From an uncultured Alphaproteobacteria bacterium (GTDB taxonomy: Bacteria > Pseudomonadota > Alphaproteobacteria > HIMB59), in NCBI GenBank assembly GCA_902599045.1, contig CACKEA010000001.1:140985-204984 (forward strand): a stretch of DNA of 64,000 nt. The letters are read 5' to 3'. A model generated the notes under the pieces. That model was given only the letters and a program-made list of their open reading frames with translations. It was not told the DNA's origin and made no database searches. Shown piece by piece: positions 25,923 to 35,081 of the stretch (within the stretch, counting starts at the first letter, position 1; each line of letters begins with the position of its first letter). The translations under genes and the position numbers were made by a program.

Positions 25923-26767
25923 TGTCTAGCTGTTTTCAAACTCTTTCTGATTACGGCCTTAGATCTATAGGGTATGGAGAGAGACTTTTACCAAAGGCCG
26001 ATATAACACTTTGTGAGCAATTTGTATTAATCGGTTCGGGTATGATTTGGAATATATATTTTGCAATTTTAGCATTATTGTTTGGCTTTTTCTTTGCCAC
26101 TGTTTTGGCTTTAGGGAAAAATTCAAAATTATTTTTGTTAAACGCTCCATGTCGAGCCTTTATTTTTATTTTCAGAGGCTCGCCTTTATTTATTCAGTTT
26201 TTCTTTGCGTATGATTTATTTGTACTTTTACCAAGGCTAGGGGTTGATATAGATTTAGGATTTCTTGTTGTAACCGTTGAAACACGTTGGCTTACAAAGG
26301 CTTGGTTAGGCGCTTTAATTGTTTTGTTTTTTAATACATCTGCCTATGCAGGAGAAATTTTTTATGGTGCACTGCGTGCTGTTCCAAGTCAGGATTTAGA
26401 GTCTGCAGATGCATTTGGTTTTACAGGAATTAAAAAATTTAGACGCATTATCTGGCCAACTATGCTTCGTTTAGCTTGGCCCTCCTATACCAATGAGGCA
26501 ATTTTTATGTTTCACGCAACAACATTGGTTTTCTTTACGGGTTTTCCTGCTTGGCAACAAAAAGGGGATGCAATTTACTATGCTAGCTATTTTGCTGATA
26601 AGACCTTTAATCCCTTTGTTCCTTATCCAATTGTTGGCTTTTATTTCATATTATTAACTTTATTTATAATTGGTTTGTTCGGCCTGATTAACCGACAGTT
26701 GAATAAACATTTACCAACCAATGAACGAAAAAGATTAAAGATTAATAAATATAACCTGATGAGGTAG
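25922..26767 (+). CDS. Amino acid ABC transporter permease (HisM-like)
   Basis: The second permease of the pair, 281 residues. The N-terminal ~30 residues are soluble, then come five to six helices. IFIFRGSPLFIQFFFAYDLF (residues ~76-95) matches the conserved RGtPLlvQLff segment of the HisMQ family, and the EAA loop is SADAFGFTGIKKFRRIIWP. With the HisQ-like protein it forms the heterodimeric membrane channel. It is the last gene of the rightward transporter set; the ccm cluster converges 19 bp further on. Confidence 0.92.
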   Translation: MSSCFQTLSDYGLRSIGYGERLLPKADITLCEQFVLIGSGMIWNIYFAILALLFGFFFATVLALGKNSKLFLLNAPCRAFIFIFRGSPLFIQFFFAYDLFVLLPRLGVDIDLGFLVVTVETRWLTKAWLGALIVLFFNTSAYAGEIFYGALRAVPSQDLESADAFGFTGIKKFRRIIWPTMLRLAWPSYTNEAIFMFHATTLVFFTGFPAWQQKGDAIYYASYFADKTFNPFVPYPIVGFYFILLTLFIIGLFGLINRQLNKHLPTNERKRLKINKYNLMR

Positions 26768-26786
26768 ATAGCTGTAATAGTATCTC

Positions 26787-27158
26787 TTATGTTTTTTTAA
26801 AAAATTTAATTTTATTTCTTATGAATATAAAAATTATGAAGAGCATAATTAAAGGTGTACCCCAGAGCAAATAATGATTTTTTTGTGGATTAAAAGATAT
26901 TTCCTCACCATAAATCTTTACTAATTCTGCATCAATCTCATTAACAGTCATTCCAGAATTATATTTTTTTTGAATTTGTTCCTTTATATTTATTGCAAAT
27001 TCTGTATCAGACTCTTGTATGCTTTGTCCCTCACAAACCAAACATCTAATTGTTTTGTAATAATCGCTTAATTCATTCACGCCAGCAAAGCTAATCGTAG
27101 ACATATGAATTATTAAAATTGTAATTAATAATTTATAAATATTGCTCGATATCTTCAT
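26787..27158 (-). CDS. ccmH: Cytochrome c maturation protein CcmH
   Basis: A 123-residue membrane-anchored thiol oxidoreductase that helps reduce apocytochrome c. It has a signal sequence (residues ~8-25), the RCLVCEGQSIQES motif with Cys39 and Cys42, and a C-terminal membrane helix (LLWGTPLIMLFIIFIFI). This is the short CcmH form without the CcmI-like TPR part, and no ccmI is next to it. It overlaps ccmG by 26 bp and ends the ccm run. Confidence 0.95.
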   Translation of the reverse strand: MKISSNIYKLLITILIIHMSTISFAGVNELSDYYKTIRCLVCEGQSIQESDTEFAINIKEQIQKKYNSGMTVNEIDAELVKIYGEEISFNPQKNHYLLWGTPLIMLFIIFIFIRNKIKFFKKT

Positions 27159-27615
27159 AAAACAAAGGCCCTTGTATTTTTTTTTGGATAATATTATTTA
27201 CAATAAAATATGTTTCAGGAACACCAATTAAACCCATTTCATAAGCAATAGTCCCATCATCCCTTAAGATGTGTTCAAAAGGATTACCGTGTTCTTTAAT
27301 CCATTCTTTAAAATTCTCCTCATCATCTCTAAAATTAACACCAATAATTTTTATTCCTTGTTTTTTCATTTCCATTAAAAGTGGATGTTCTGCTAGACAA
27401 GGCTTACACCAAGATGCAAAAAAATTTACAACATAAAATTCACCCAGAGCTTTTTCATCAATTAATTCATTATTATAAAAATCAGGTGTCTCAAACACTA
27501 AGCTAGATATTTCTTCCTGTTTGTTGTTTTTATCTGTTGTTTGGTTTAAATAAAAAAGCACACAAGCAACTAGTACCACTACACCCATCACGGGTATTAT
27601 TAAATTTTTTTTCAT
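27133..27615 (-). CDS. ccmG: Thiol:disulfide interchange protein CcmG/DsbE
   Basis: A periplasmic thioredoxin-fold reductant for cytochrome c biogenesis, 160 residues. It has an N-terminal anchor (residues ~4-22), then the VVNFFASWCKPCLAEHP active site (Cys70, Cys73). The cis-proline region is GVPETYFIV, and the GVNFRDDEENFKEWIKEHG stretch is typical of DsbE. It overlaps ccmF by 4 bp upstream and ccmH by 26 bp downstream. Confidence 0.96.
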   Translation of the reverse strand: MKKNLIIPVMGVVVLVACVLFYLNQTTDKNNKQEEISSLVFETPDFYNNELIDEKALGEFYVVNFFASWCKPCLAEHPLLMEMKKQGIKIIGVNFRDDEENFKEWIKEHGNPFEHILRDDGTIAYEMGLIGVPETYFIVNNIIQKKIQGPLFYEDIEQYL

Positions 27616-29444
27616 TTTCTTTTAACTATCGATAAAAATATTGAAAAAATTAGCATAATAGAACTTAACCATAATAAATTTATAAATGGTTTATAAACTA
27701 AATTAATTCCTACTTGATCACTTTCAATGGTTGATATTGTTGCATAATACTGACTAAAAAGGACATTAGTAGTATTAACCTCATTGGTGACTTGCCCAGA
27801 GGGTTGATAGATATTTTTTGAAGGAGAGAGTTGTCTATTCTGTTGCCCATCAATAATTAATAAATCTACTGATATTCTTTGATAATTTTGAAAGCTTTCA
27901 TCTTTGATATTTTTAATTATCGCAATGTTATTATTTTGAAGTGCAATTTCATTAGAGCTATTTTTTTCAAATAGTAAATTTTCTTCATAATCAAATTGCT
28001 CTGTATACACAGCGGCAATTATAAAGACGCCAATACTTAAATGTGCTAACCATTGAGAATAAAAATTTAAATTTTTCTTCACATTAGTATTTAATACTAA
28101 AATACTCTTTATAAATAAAGGACCTGTAATAAAAACACTTAACGCAAAGTAAAATTTTTCAAATAAGTAAAAAGATAGTAAAGAAATTACTAAAGATAAT
28201 ACTAAAATATAGGGTAACTGTTTATCTTTTTTTTCATGTTTTCCCCAACTAATCTGAGGTGCGAAGGCCATAAACAAAATTAATGGCGCTAGTAACAAAT
28301 TAAAAGCAAAATTATAATAGGGTGCACCAACAGAAACTGATGTTTCAAGGATCATTTCACTAAATAGAGGGTAAACTGTTCCAATAAAGACAACTAGTGC
28401 TGAGCAGATAAAAAATATGTTATTTATTAAAAGAAAACTTTCTTTACTAAATAAATCAAAAGAGTCCTCGTTAAAATTTGAAATACTTTTTATATTTAAT
28501 CGCACTGTCATGGCTAATAAATATCCAATTATTATTATTAAAAATAATCCCCTAAGCGGGTCTGTTGCAAAACTATGAACAGATACAATTAAATTCGAGC
28601 GGACTAAAAATGTTCCAAATACAGATGTGATAAAGCAATATAGCCCTAAATTTAAACTCCATAGCTTAAGTTGATTACTTTTAATAGAAACCTTTAGAGA
28701 ATGAATTAAAGCAGTGTTCAATAGCCACGGGATTAAGGAGATATTCTCTACTGGATCCCAAAACCACCAGCCTCCCCACCCTAATTCTGAGTAAGCCCAA
28801 TAAGATCCTAAAACAATGCCAGCCGTTAAAAAAAACCATGATATCTTGGACCAAATCAGCATCTCTTCAAATAATTTTTCTGAAAAATCTTTTTTTATTA
28901 ACATATGAGCAGACAACACAAAGGGAATAACCAAACCAATGTACCCCAGAAATAACGTAGGCGGGTGAATGACAAATAAAAAATGCTGTAAAATAGGATT
29001 TAGACCTAATCCTAATATTTCTTCATTCGCTTCTATATAAGTAAAAGGGTTTGAGCTAATCATTACATAAAGCAGAAATAAAGTGGAGATAAATATAATA
29101 TTCTTGTGTATCTCAACTGTGTGATTTTTGTTAAGAAAAAAAATACCAAATAAGTTGATTAAAAATACCCATAACAAAATTGAACCTTCATGACTGCCCC
29201 ATGCAGATGTTACTTTATAAAATAATGGATCATCAATATAAGAATTTTCAATGACGTTAAGCAATGTAAAATCTGAAATTGAAAATGCATATATTAATAG
29301 AATAAAGGGTAATAGATTTATAAAATAAATTACTCTTAAAGATAAAACCTCTGACGGAATTAATTTTTTTAATAACTTAACATAAAATAAGACTGTCAGA
29401 ATTAACGATACATAAACAATCCCATTACCAAAAAGTGATATCAA
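27612..29444 (-). CDS. ccmF: Cytochrome c heme lyase subunit CcmF
   Basis: The large heme-ligation subunit, 610 residues with about 14 membrane helices. The tryptophan-rich WWD domain is GWGGWWFWDPVENISLIPWL, and TSAWGSHEGSILLWVF and HPPTLFLGYIGL are also family hallmarks that carry heme-ligand histidines. The length is slightly below the usual 640-660. It starts directly after the CcmE stop (0-bp gap) and overlaps ccmG. Confidence 0.97.
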   Translation of the reverse strand: MISLFGNGIVYVSLILTVLFYVKLLKKLIPSEVLSLRVIYFINLLPFILLIYAFSISDFTLLNVIENSYIDDPLFYKVTSAWGSHEGSILLWVFLINLFGIFFLNKNHTVEIHKNIIFISTLFLLYVMISSNPFTYIEANEEILGLGLNPILQHFLFVIHPPTLFLGYIGLVIPFVLSAHMLIKKDFSEKLFEEMLIWSKISWFFLTAGIVLGSYWAYSELGWGGWWFWDPVENISLIPWLLNTALIHSLKVSIKSNQLKLWSLNLGLYCFITSVFGTFLVRSNLIVSVHSFATDPLRGLFLIIIIGYLLAMTVRLNIKSISNFNEDSFDLFSKESFLLINNIFFICSALVVFIGTVYPLFSEMILETSVSVGAPYYNFAFNLLLAPLILFMAFAPQISWGKHEKKDKQLPYILVLSLVISLLSFYLFEKFYFALSVFITGPLFIKSILVLNTNVKKNLNFYSQWLAHLSIGVFIIAAVYTEQFDYEENLLFEKNSSNEIALQNNNIAIIKNIKDESFQNYQRISVDLLIIDGQQNRQLSPSKNIYQPSGQVTNEVNTTNVLFSQYYATISTIESDQVGINLVYKPFINLLWLSSIMLIFSIFLSIVKRK

Positions 29445-29894
29445 TTAATCACCCCTCCATTTTCCTTCTTCTTTTAATTTATCTATGGCACTTTGGGGCA
29501 TATAATTTTCGTCATGTTTTGCTAAAACTATTTCTGCAATGAAAGTGTTATTAACTAATTTACCCTCAACAATAATCCCTTTTTTTTCTTCTACTAAGTT
29601 GGGAAGTGTTTTCGAAAAAACAACATTGATGGAATTTTTGTTTTGATCAATAACTTCAAAAACCCAACTCCCATCTATAAATTTTAAACTATTCTCTTTT
29701 ACAAGCCCTCCAACTCTTAAATACTTATTTTCTAATTCATTCATATCTTTTAAATCTGTTGGCTCAACAAAATACGCAATCTGGTCTTTTAAGGAGTAAC
29801 TAATTAAAAATATAGAAGAGGAGAAGCAGATGAAGATGATTAATAAAAAAATAAATCGTTTTTTTATCTGTTTATTTAATTTGATTACGCGCAC
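29445..29894 (-). CDS. ccmE: Heme chaperone CcmE
   Basis: A 149-residue periplasmic heme carrier. It has one N-terminal membrane helix (residues ~13-33), then an OB-fold with YLRVGGLVKENSL and the heme-attachment motif KHDENYMP, in which His127 would bind heme covalently and Tyr131 is the conserved partner. The likely start is GTG at 29894, inside the ccmD coding end. The two genes overlap by 23 bp. Confidence 0.96.
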   Translation of the reverse strand: MRVIKLNKQIKKRFIFLLIIFICFSSSIFLISYSLKDQIAYFVEPTDLKDMNELENKYLRVGGLVKENSLKFIDGSWVFEVIDQNKNSINVVFSKTLPNLVEEKKGIIVEGKLVNNTFIAEIVLAKHDENYMPQSAIDKLKEEGKWRGD

Positions 29895-30003
29895 TAATCT
29901 TATTAAAGACTTTTTTCTTCAAGAGCATAATTATAATCGTTGTCACAGCGCAGATGATCCCAAAAAAAACGTAGCAAATTAAAACAAACTCTAAACTAGT
30001 CAT
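29872..30003 (-). CDS. ccmD: Heme exporter protein CcmD (43 codons)
   Basis: A small membrane protein read from the ATG at 30003, which overlaps the ccmC stop (ATGACTAG), to a TAA inside ccmE. It is 43 residues: a short polar start (MTSLEF), one hydrophobic helix (around CYVFFGIICAVTTIIIM) and a basic tail (LLKKKVFNK), exactly the CcmD pattern. CcmD releases holo-CcmE from the CcmABC complex. Order between ccmC and ccmE and overlaps on both sides make the call secure despite its size. Confidence 0.88.
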   Translation of the reverse strand: MTSLEFVLICYVFFGIICAVTTIIIMLLKKKVFNKISARNQIK

Positions 30004-30703
30004 TTAATAACTTAGACCTCTCTATCTTCCTTTTTTCTATAATTATATAAAATATGTTAGAAAACCAGTACATCGTTAACATAAAAATACCCAAAAAACT
30101 CACCAGCAAAGTAATTAAATAGTCATTAGTCATACTAGGACCACCTATTTTCAAAACGCTACTTCCTTGGTGAAGTGTTGTCCACCAATCAACGGAAAAT
30201 TTAACAATTGGTAGATTTACCATACCTATTATTGCTAATATTGATGCAGCAAAATCTGCTTTTTGGAAGTGTTCAAAAGAGTATAAAAGAAGAATATGCC
30301 CTAAGTAGATAAAAGCTAAAATTAACATTGAAGTCAATCTTGCATCCCATACCCAATAAGCTCCCCAGGTTAAATTTCCCCATATTGAACCAGTTACTAA
30401 AACAATAATGCTCATTATTAATCCTATAGGCGATAAAGATCTCGCAATTGTAAATGCAGTGGGAGATTTAAAGATGAGACCTATGATACTACTAATTCCC
30501 ATCGCTAAAAATATTGCTAAAGATAGCCAAGCAGCAGGTACATGGATAAACATGATTTTAAAAGAAATTCCTTGATAGTAGTCATTCTCAATAAAAATGA
30601 TTAAAAAAGCCGCAATGCCAATTAAAAAGAGTGAAAATAAAACAATATATTTAGATATGGAATTCATAAAAGTTGAGAGAGTATTTGGAGTTATGGCGAA
30701 CAT
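29996..30703 (-). CDS. ccmC: Heme transporter/handling protein CcmC
   Basis: Loads heme onto CcmE. It is 235 residues with six membrane helices and the WWD-domain sequence WGNLTWGAYWVWDARLTS (residues ~121-138), flanked by histidines in FIHVPAAW and TTLHQGSS that serve as heme ligands. It is co-linear with ccmB (1-bp overlap) and ccmD (8-bp overlap). Confidence 0.97.
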   Translation of the reverse strand: MFAITPNTLSTFMNSISKYIVLFSLFLIGIAAFLIIFIENDYYQGISFKIMFIHVPAAWLSLAIFLAMGISSIIGLIFKSPTAFTIARSLSPIGLIMSIIVLVTGSIWGNLTWGAYWVWDARLTSMLILAFIYLGHILLLYSFEHFQKADFAASILAIIGMVNLPIVKFSVDWWTTLHQGSSVLKIGGPSMTNDYLITLLVSFLGIFMLTMYWFSNIFYIIIEKRKIERSKLLND

Positions 30704-31362
30704 TAGACTGATAATTTTTTTAAAGCAAAACTAGTTAGTAAGGGCGAGAAAGCTAAGTTTAACAAAAAATAGGCAACAAAAAATAAATACATTTTGTTCG
30801 TATTAAAATCAATTACATCAGTAATTGCCATAGAAAATATTAGGATAGGGACAAAAAGAGGCAGCGTTAAAATACTTGTGAGAGAGAGTTTATTATTTTT
30901 GGATATAGTAATAGAGGCAGTCATGGAAGCAATAAAAATAATACTTAGAAGAGATAAAGATAAAAGAATGTTTATTTGTATTAAATAAGACAAATCTATA
31001 TTTAGAATAATCAAAATAAGAGGGGAAAAAATTACGAAAAAAATTATTAAATTTAAATAGATCATCATATTTTTAACAAAAACAATTATCTCTAGAGAAA
31101 ATGGGGAGAGTATATACTGCTGAAGTTTCGCCTCATCAAAATCTAGACTATATATTTTTTCAACTTTAAATAATGAAATAAAAAAAATCATTATATATAA
31201 AAAAGACAAAGGAGCATTCATGCCCATTGACTCGCTTCTCAAAGATAAAGAGAAGATAGAACACGCTATAATTAATAAACAGAACAAAACAAAACTAAAG
31301 ACACTTCCTTTAAGCATCAATTTAAATTCATTTGCAATTAACTTAAGAAAATTTTTTATCAT
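30703..31362 (-). CDS. ccmB: Heme exporter membrane protein CcmB
   Basis: A 219-residue membrane subunit of the CcmAB ABC module that powers release of holo-CcmE. It has six hydrophobic segments and a typical soluble start (KNFLKLIANEFKLMLKG). LDFDEAKLQQYILSPFSLE between helices 2 and 3 resembles the CcmB Q-loop-facing segment. It overlaps ccmA by 4 bp. Confidence 0.93.
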   Translation of the reverse strand: MIKNFLKLIANEFKLMLKGSVFSFVLFCLLIIACSIFSLSLRSESMGMNAPLSFLYIMIFFISLFKVEKIYSLDFDEAKLQQYILSPFSLEIIVFVKNMMIYLNLIIFFVIFSPLILIILNIDLSYLIQINILLSLSLLSIIFIASMTASITISKNNKLSLTSILTLPLFVPILIFSMAITDVIDFNTNKMYLFFVAYFLLNLAFSPLLTSFALKKLSV

Positions 31363-31961
31363 ATTAATTGTAGCGTTTTATAATTACGCAAATTAATTTT
31401 TTGATGACTTGTTACGATGATTATTCCTTTGTTTTCTATCTTTTTTTTTAATAATGTGTTTATTTTCATAATAGATCTCGTATCTAGGCCACTGTAAGGA
31501 TCATCAAGTATCCAAACTGGCTTATTCACTAACATAAGCAGCAACAGCTGAAGTTTCTTTTTCTGACCAAAAGAAAGTTGATAAAATTTTTTATCAAGAT
31601 TCAATTCTTGAAATAAAAAGTTTACGCTTTTGTTTTTTATAAATTTGTCAAAGTTTACATTATGTACTGAGAGCCAATAATCAATATTCTGATTTAATGT
31701 TAAAGTGTCATAAGCAAAATTATTTTCACCAATATACAAGAAACACTCTGATGCAATATGATTATCAATTGATGTGCCATGGTAAGTAATATTTCCTTCT
31801 AGTGGCTCTGTAAAATTTACTATGTTTGACAAAAGAGTTGTTTTGCCTACACCATTAGCCCCACTTACTAGCAACAATTCTCCAGGAGATATTTTAAAAT
31901 TAATATCTTTGTATATAAGAATATTTCCTCGAGCAAAAGATAAGTTGTTAACTTCTATCAT
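31359..31961 (-). CDS. ccmA: Heme exporter ATP-binding protein CcmA
   Basis: A 200-residue ABC ATPase. Walker A is SGANGVGKTTLL, the signature is YQLSFGQKKKLQLLLL (LSxGQ variant), Walker B is PVWILDDPYSGLD and the switch His is IIVTSHQ. The small size is normal for CcmA. It is the first gene of ccmABCDEFGH. Its ATG lies immediately after the T-run of the terminator of the histone-like gene, leaving essentially no leader with a ribosome-binding site. Confidence 0.96.
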   Translation of the reverse strand: MIEVNNLSFARGNILIYKDINFKISPGELLLVSGANGVGKTTLLSNIVNFTEPLEGNITYHGTSIDNHIASECFLYIGENNFAYDTLTLNQNIDYWLSVHNVNFDKFIKNKSVNFLFQELNLDKKFYQLSFGQKKKLQLLLLMLVNKPVWILDDPYSGLDTRSIMKINTLLKKKIENKGIIIVTSHQKINLRNYKTLQLI

Positions 31962-31990
31962 AAAAAAAAGCGGGTGATTATAACCCGCTT
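31962..31990 (-). terminator. Rho-independent terminator of the histone-like gene, abutting ccmA
   Basis: On the minus strand AAGCGGGT and ACCCGCTT form an 8-bp stem with a TATAATC-type loop, followed by eight T. The T-run ends one base before the ATG of ccmA, so the hairpin sits where the ccmA ribosome-binding site would be expected. Confidence 0.88.
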
Positions 31991-32021
31991 TTGATGTTTT
32001 AAATATTTAAAACTTTGAAAA

Positions 32022-32396
32022 TTATCTTCTTTTTCTTGAAGCTTTTTTCTTCTTAGGAGCTGCTTTCTTTTTTGCAGCTTTTTTCTTCTTAGGAGCTGCT
32101 TTCTTTTTTGCAGCTTTTTTCTTCTTAGGTGCTGCTTTCTTTTTTGCAGCTTTTTTCTTCTTAGGAGCTGCTTTTTTCTTCTTAGGTGCTGCTTTCTTTT
32201 TTGCAGCTTTCCTTCTCACAGCTTTTTTCTTAGTGGCTTTTTTCTTCTTAGGAGCTGCTTTTTTCTTAGCAGCCTTTCTTTTAGGAGCCGCTTTCTTTTT
32301 TGCAGCCTTCTTCTTTTTAGGCGCTACCTTTTTTGCAGCTCTTCTTTTCTTAGGTGCTGCTTTTTTTTTGGCAGCTTTTTTCTTTTTTACAGCCAT
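32022..32396 (-). CDS. Histone H1-like Lys/Ala/Pro-repeat protein
   Basis: A 124-residue, extremely basic, low-complexity protein made almost entirely of AAKKKAAPKKKK-type repeats and ending KKASRKRR. It resembles the C-terminal tails of eukaryotic H1 and bacterial H1-like proteins that coat or condense DNA. No folded domain is present. A GGAGG ribosome-binding site precedes the ATG and a strong terminator follows, so it is probably a well-expressed single gene. DNA or RNA binding is inferred from composition. Confidence 0.8.
   Translation of the reverse strand: MAVKKKKAAKKKAAPKKRRAAKKVAPKKKKAAKKKAAPKRKAAKKKAAPKKKKATKKKAVRRKAAKKKAAPKKKKAAPKKKKAAKKKAAPKKKKAAKKKAAPKKKKAAKKKAAPKKKKASRKRR
32041..32165 (-). 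repeat. 36-bp tandem repeats inside the histone-like gene
   Basis: Three near-identical 36-bp units (32041, 32077, 32113) and a partial fourth encode the 12-residue unit AAPKKKKAAKKK. Copies differ by single bases (for example aggagc versus aggtgc). The identity points to recent unit expansion or gene conversion. Confidence 0.85.
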
Positions 32397-32528
32397 TATA
32401 GCCTCCTTACTTTTTACACTTACTAGTAAGTATAAAACGAATATTAAAAATATTCATTTTCTTAAAAAAACCTTAAAAAAGTATTTAATTAAGTCAACAT
32501 TTTATTTGTGGTAACTTCTTTTCATTAA

Positions 32529-35081
32529 ATGAATCAAATTGAAATAATTTTAGGTCCAACAAACACAGGTAAAACTTTTTATGCATTTGAACAAATGTTT
32601 TCCTTTAAAAACGGTGTTTTTGGTTTCCCTTTAAGGCTTTTGGCAAGAGAAAATTATGATAAAGCATGTAAACTTTATCCTATAAATCAAATTGCATTAA
32701 TAACTGGAGAAGAAAAAATAATTCCTCCAGAAGCTAAATATTTTTTTTGTACTGTCGAGTCAATGCCAGATGATTTTTTTGAATTTGTTTGTGTTGATGA
32801 GATTCAACTAGCATCTGATTATGAAAGAGGACATATTTTTACTCAAAGACTCTTATATTCTCGTGGTGAGCAAAAAACTATTTTCTTAGGTTCTCTTACT
32901 ATGGAAGAAATTATTCGAGAATTAATTCCTGAGGCAAAAATAATTTTTAAAAATAGATTTTCTGAATTAAGTTTTATCGGCCATAAGAAGATTCAAAATA
33001 TTAAACCTCGATCAGCAATTATTGCTTTTAATTTAATTGGTCTTTATGAAATCGCTGAACAGATAAGAAGTTTAAAAGGAGGTGTGGCATTAGTCGCTGG
33101 TGCTCTTAGTCCTAAAACTAGAAACTCTCAAGTTAAATTATATGAGGATGGGGAGGTCGATTATATTGTGGCCACTGACGCTATAGGAATGGGACTGAAT
33201 TTAGATATTAACCAAGTGTATTTTTCTGGTCTTGATAAATTCGATGGGAAATATGTCAGACCTTTAAACGATATGGAAATTGGTCAAATAGCAGGAAGAG
33301 CAGGTCGCTATACTAAATCAGGATATTTTGGCTCCACGCTTGGAGCTAAGTTTACAAACTTAGAATCTATAGAAAATATTCAATCTCATAAATTTGAAGC
33401 TATTAAAAAAATATTTTGGAGAAATCATCTTTTGTCATTTAAGTCAGAATATGAATTGGTAAATTCTTTAAAACAAAAATCTGATAATCATCGATTAATT
33501 TTAAAAAAAGATGCAGAGGATCAGAAATTTCTATTGAGATTTTTAAAAGATAACAAGAAAATTTTTAAATTTGACAACCCAGAAACACTTAAACAATTAT
33601 GGGATATATGTCGTATACCAGACTATCAAAATATTTCTGACGAAAAGCATATTGAACTATTAACAAAAATATTTATGGAGCTCATAAAAAATAAATGGAC
33701 TTTGAGTGATAACTTTCTTGAGCACCAAACTTCATATTTACAAAATTATAATGGGAGTATCGATGACCTTATATACAATTTAAATGAAACTAGAACTTGG
33801 TTATACATAACTAACCAAAAACATTGGATAAGTAACTCTATTTGGGTTGAAACCATTAAAAATATTGAAAACAAACTATCTGAAGAGATACATTTAAGTT
33901 TAATGCAAAAATTTGTTGATAAAAACAAAAGTGAGATGATTCAAAATTTAAATATAAGTAAAAAAAATATTTCTTTAACTGATAATAGATATGTTAAGAT
34001 AAAAGACGAAATAATAGGAGTTATCAGAGGTTTTAAAATCTTTTTTGATGAAAAGTTTAAAGATATTTTAAATAACAACTACCAAGTAATTATTAAAGAA
34101 CAAATTTTTCCATATATGTCTTTTAACGTCGATACTTTTATTGCTGCCCCTAACGAAAGTTTATCAATCAATTCAAAAGTTGATGAGAAAGGAAATTTTC
34201 AGAATTTATATCTTCAATGGGGAGATGCAAATGTTGCAATATTTAAAAAAGGCAATGATCTCACGCACCCTATTTTTGAACCCATATTAGACGATCAATT
34301 AGTGTCACCAGATCATATGAAGAAAATTGAAGAGAAAATTCAAAAATGGTTTGAAGAGACTTACTTGTCTAAATTGGATTTATCCGATCAATTAAAGAAA
34401 TTCAATTCTAAACCAGAGGAAAGAAGTTTCATTTTTAAGATTATTGAAAACCAATATAATTTTTATCAAATAAATATACTAGATGAATTTAAGCTTATTG
34501 ATGAACCGCAAAGAAAAGAAATCCATTCTCTAAATTTTAGACTTGGAAAAAACGTTATTTTCAACTCTGAACTTATTAGACCTGAATATATGAAGTTAAA
34601 GTTCCATCTATGGAATTTATATTATAATGAAAGCTTAAATATTGATGAATACATTCCTAAAGATGGGAATGCCACTCTTAATATCCAAAATAAATTAAAT
34701 GAAGACCTAATCACTTTTTTAGGCTTTGTCTCCCAAAATGATCTATTAATTAGACTCGATATTTTTAATGAATTTGAAAAACAACTCTTTAAAAGAGAAA
34801 ATAGAGGCCCTTTTTCACTTCCGATGGACTTATCTAATCTTCTAGGAATTAAAAAAGATAAATTAATATGTATTTTAAAAAGCAGGTCTTTTAATATTCA
34901 AGACATTGCAGAAAATGACTTAGTTATCTCGAAAAAAATTAATGCTAATAAAACAATGGAGTTAAAACAAAATAACAGCAAAAAAGTATTGAAAAAACCT
35001 TTAAAAAAAGTAAAAAAATATTCATCAAAAAAATTATTCAATAACCCTTTTGATCAACTAAAAAATATAAATGCTAAGTAA
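32529..35081 (+). CDS. SUV3-like superfamily 2 RNA helicase
   Basis: An 850-residue helicase of the mitochondrial-degradosome SUV3 branch. Motif I is GPTNTGKTFYAFEQM (residues ~8-22), motif II is FVCVDEIQLASDYERGH (DEIQ rather than DEAD), and motif VI is QIAGRAGRYTKSG. The long C-terminal part contains a SUV3 C-terminal-type region and ends in a Lys-rich tail (VLKKPLKKVKKYSSKK). Alphaproteobacteria usually have this gene upstream of an S4-domain protein, fdxA and carD. Here a TerB-like gene takes the S4 position and overlaps by 11 bp. A role in RNA turnover is likely. Confidence 0.88.
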   Translation: MNQIEIILGPTNTGKTFYAFEQMFSFKNGVFGFPLRLLARENYDKACKLYPINQIALITGEEKIIPPEAKYFFCTVESMPDDFFEFVCVDEIQLASDYERGHIFTQRLLYSRGEQKTIFLGSLTMEEIIRELIPEAKIIFKNRFSELSFIGHKKIQNIKPRSAIIAFNLIGLYEIAEQIRSLKGGVALVAGALSPKTRNSQVKLYEDGEVDYIVATDAIGMGLNLDINQVYFSGLDKFDGKYVRPLNDMEIGQIAGRAGRYTKSGYFGSTLGAKFTNLESIENIQSHKFEAIKKIFWRNHLLSFKSEYELVNSLKQKSDNHRLILKKDAEDQKFLLRFLKDNKKIFKFDNPETLKQLWDICRIPDYQNISDEKHIELLTKIFMELIKNKWTLSDNFLEHQTSYLQNYNGSIDDLIYNLNETRTWLYITNQKHWISNSIWVETIKNIENKLSEEIHLSLMQKFVDKNKSEMIQNLNISKKNISLTDNRYVKIKDEIIGVIRGFKIFFDEKFKDILNNNYQVIIKEQIFPYMSFNVDTFIAAPNESLSINSKVDEKGNFQNLYLQWGDANVAIFKKGNDLTHPIFEPILDDQLVSPDHMKKIEEKIQKWFEETYLSKLDLSDQLKKFNSKPEERSFIFKIIENQYNFYQINILDEFKLIDEPQRKEIHSLNFRLGKNVIFNSELIRPEYMKLKFHLWNLYYNESLNIDEYIPKDGNATLNIQNKLNEDLITFLGFVSQNDLLIRLDIFNEFEKQLFKRENRGPFSLPMDLSNLLGIKKDKLICILKSRSFNIQDIAENDLVISKKINANKTMELKQNNSKKVLKKPLKKVKKYSSKKLFNNPFDQLKNINAK

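Noticed and set aside
32041..32165. Tandem 36-bp units as a possible CRISPR array
   Set aside because: The units are contiguous without spacers, are A/T-rich and coding, and encode the AAPKKKK repeat.
32233..32514. Phe/Leu/Ala-rich open frame opposite the histone-like gene
   Set aside because: It is the antisense shadow of Lys/Ala repeats; AAA/AAG codons become TTT/CTT.
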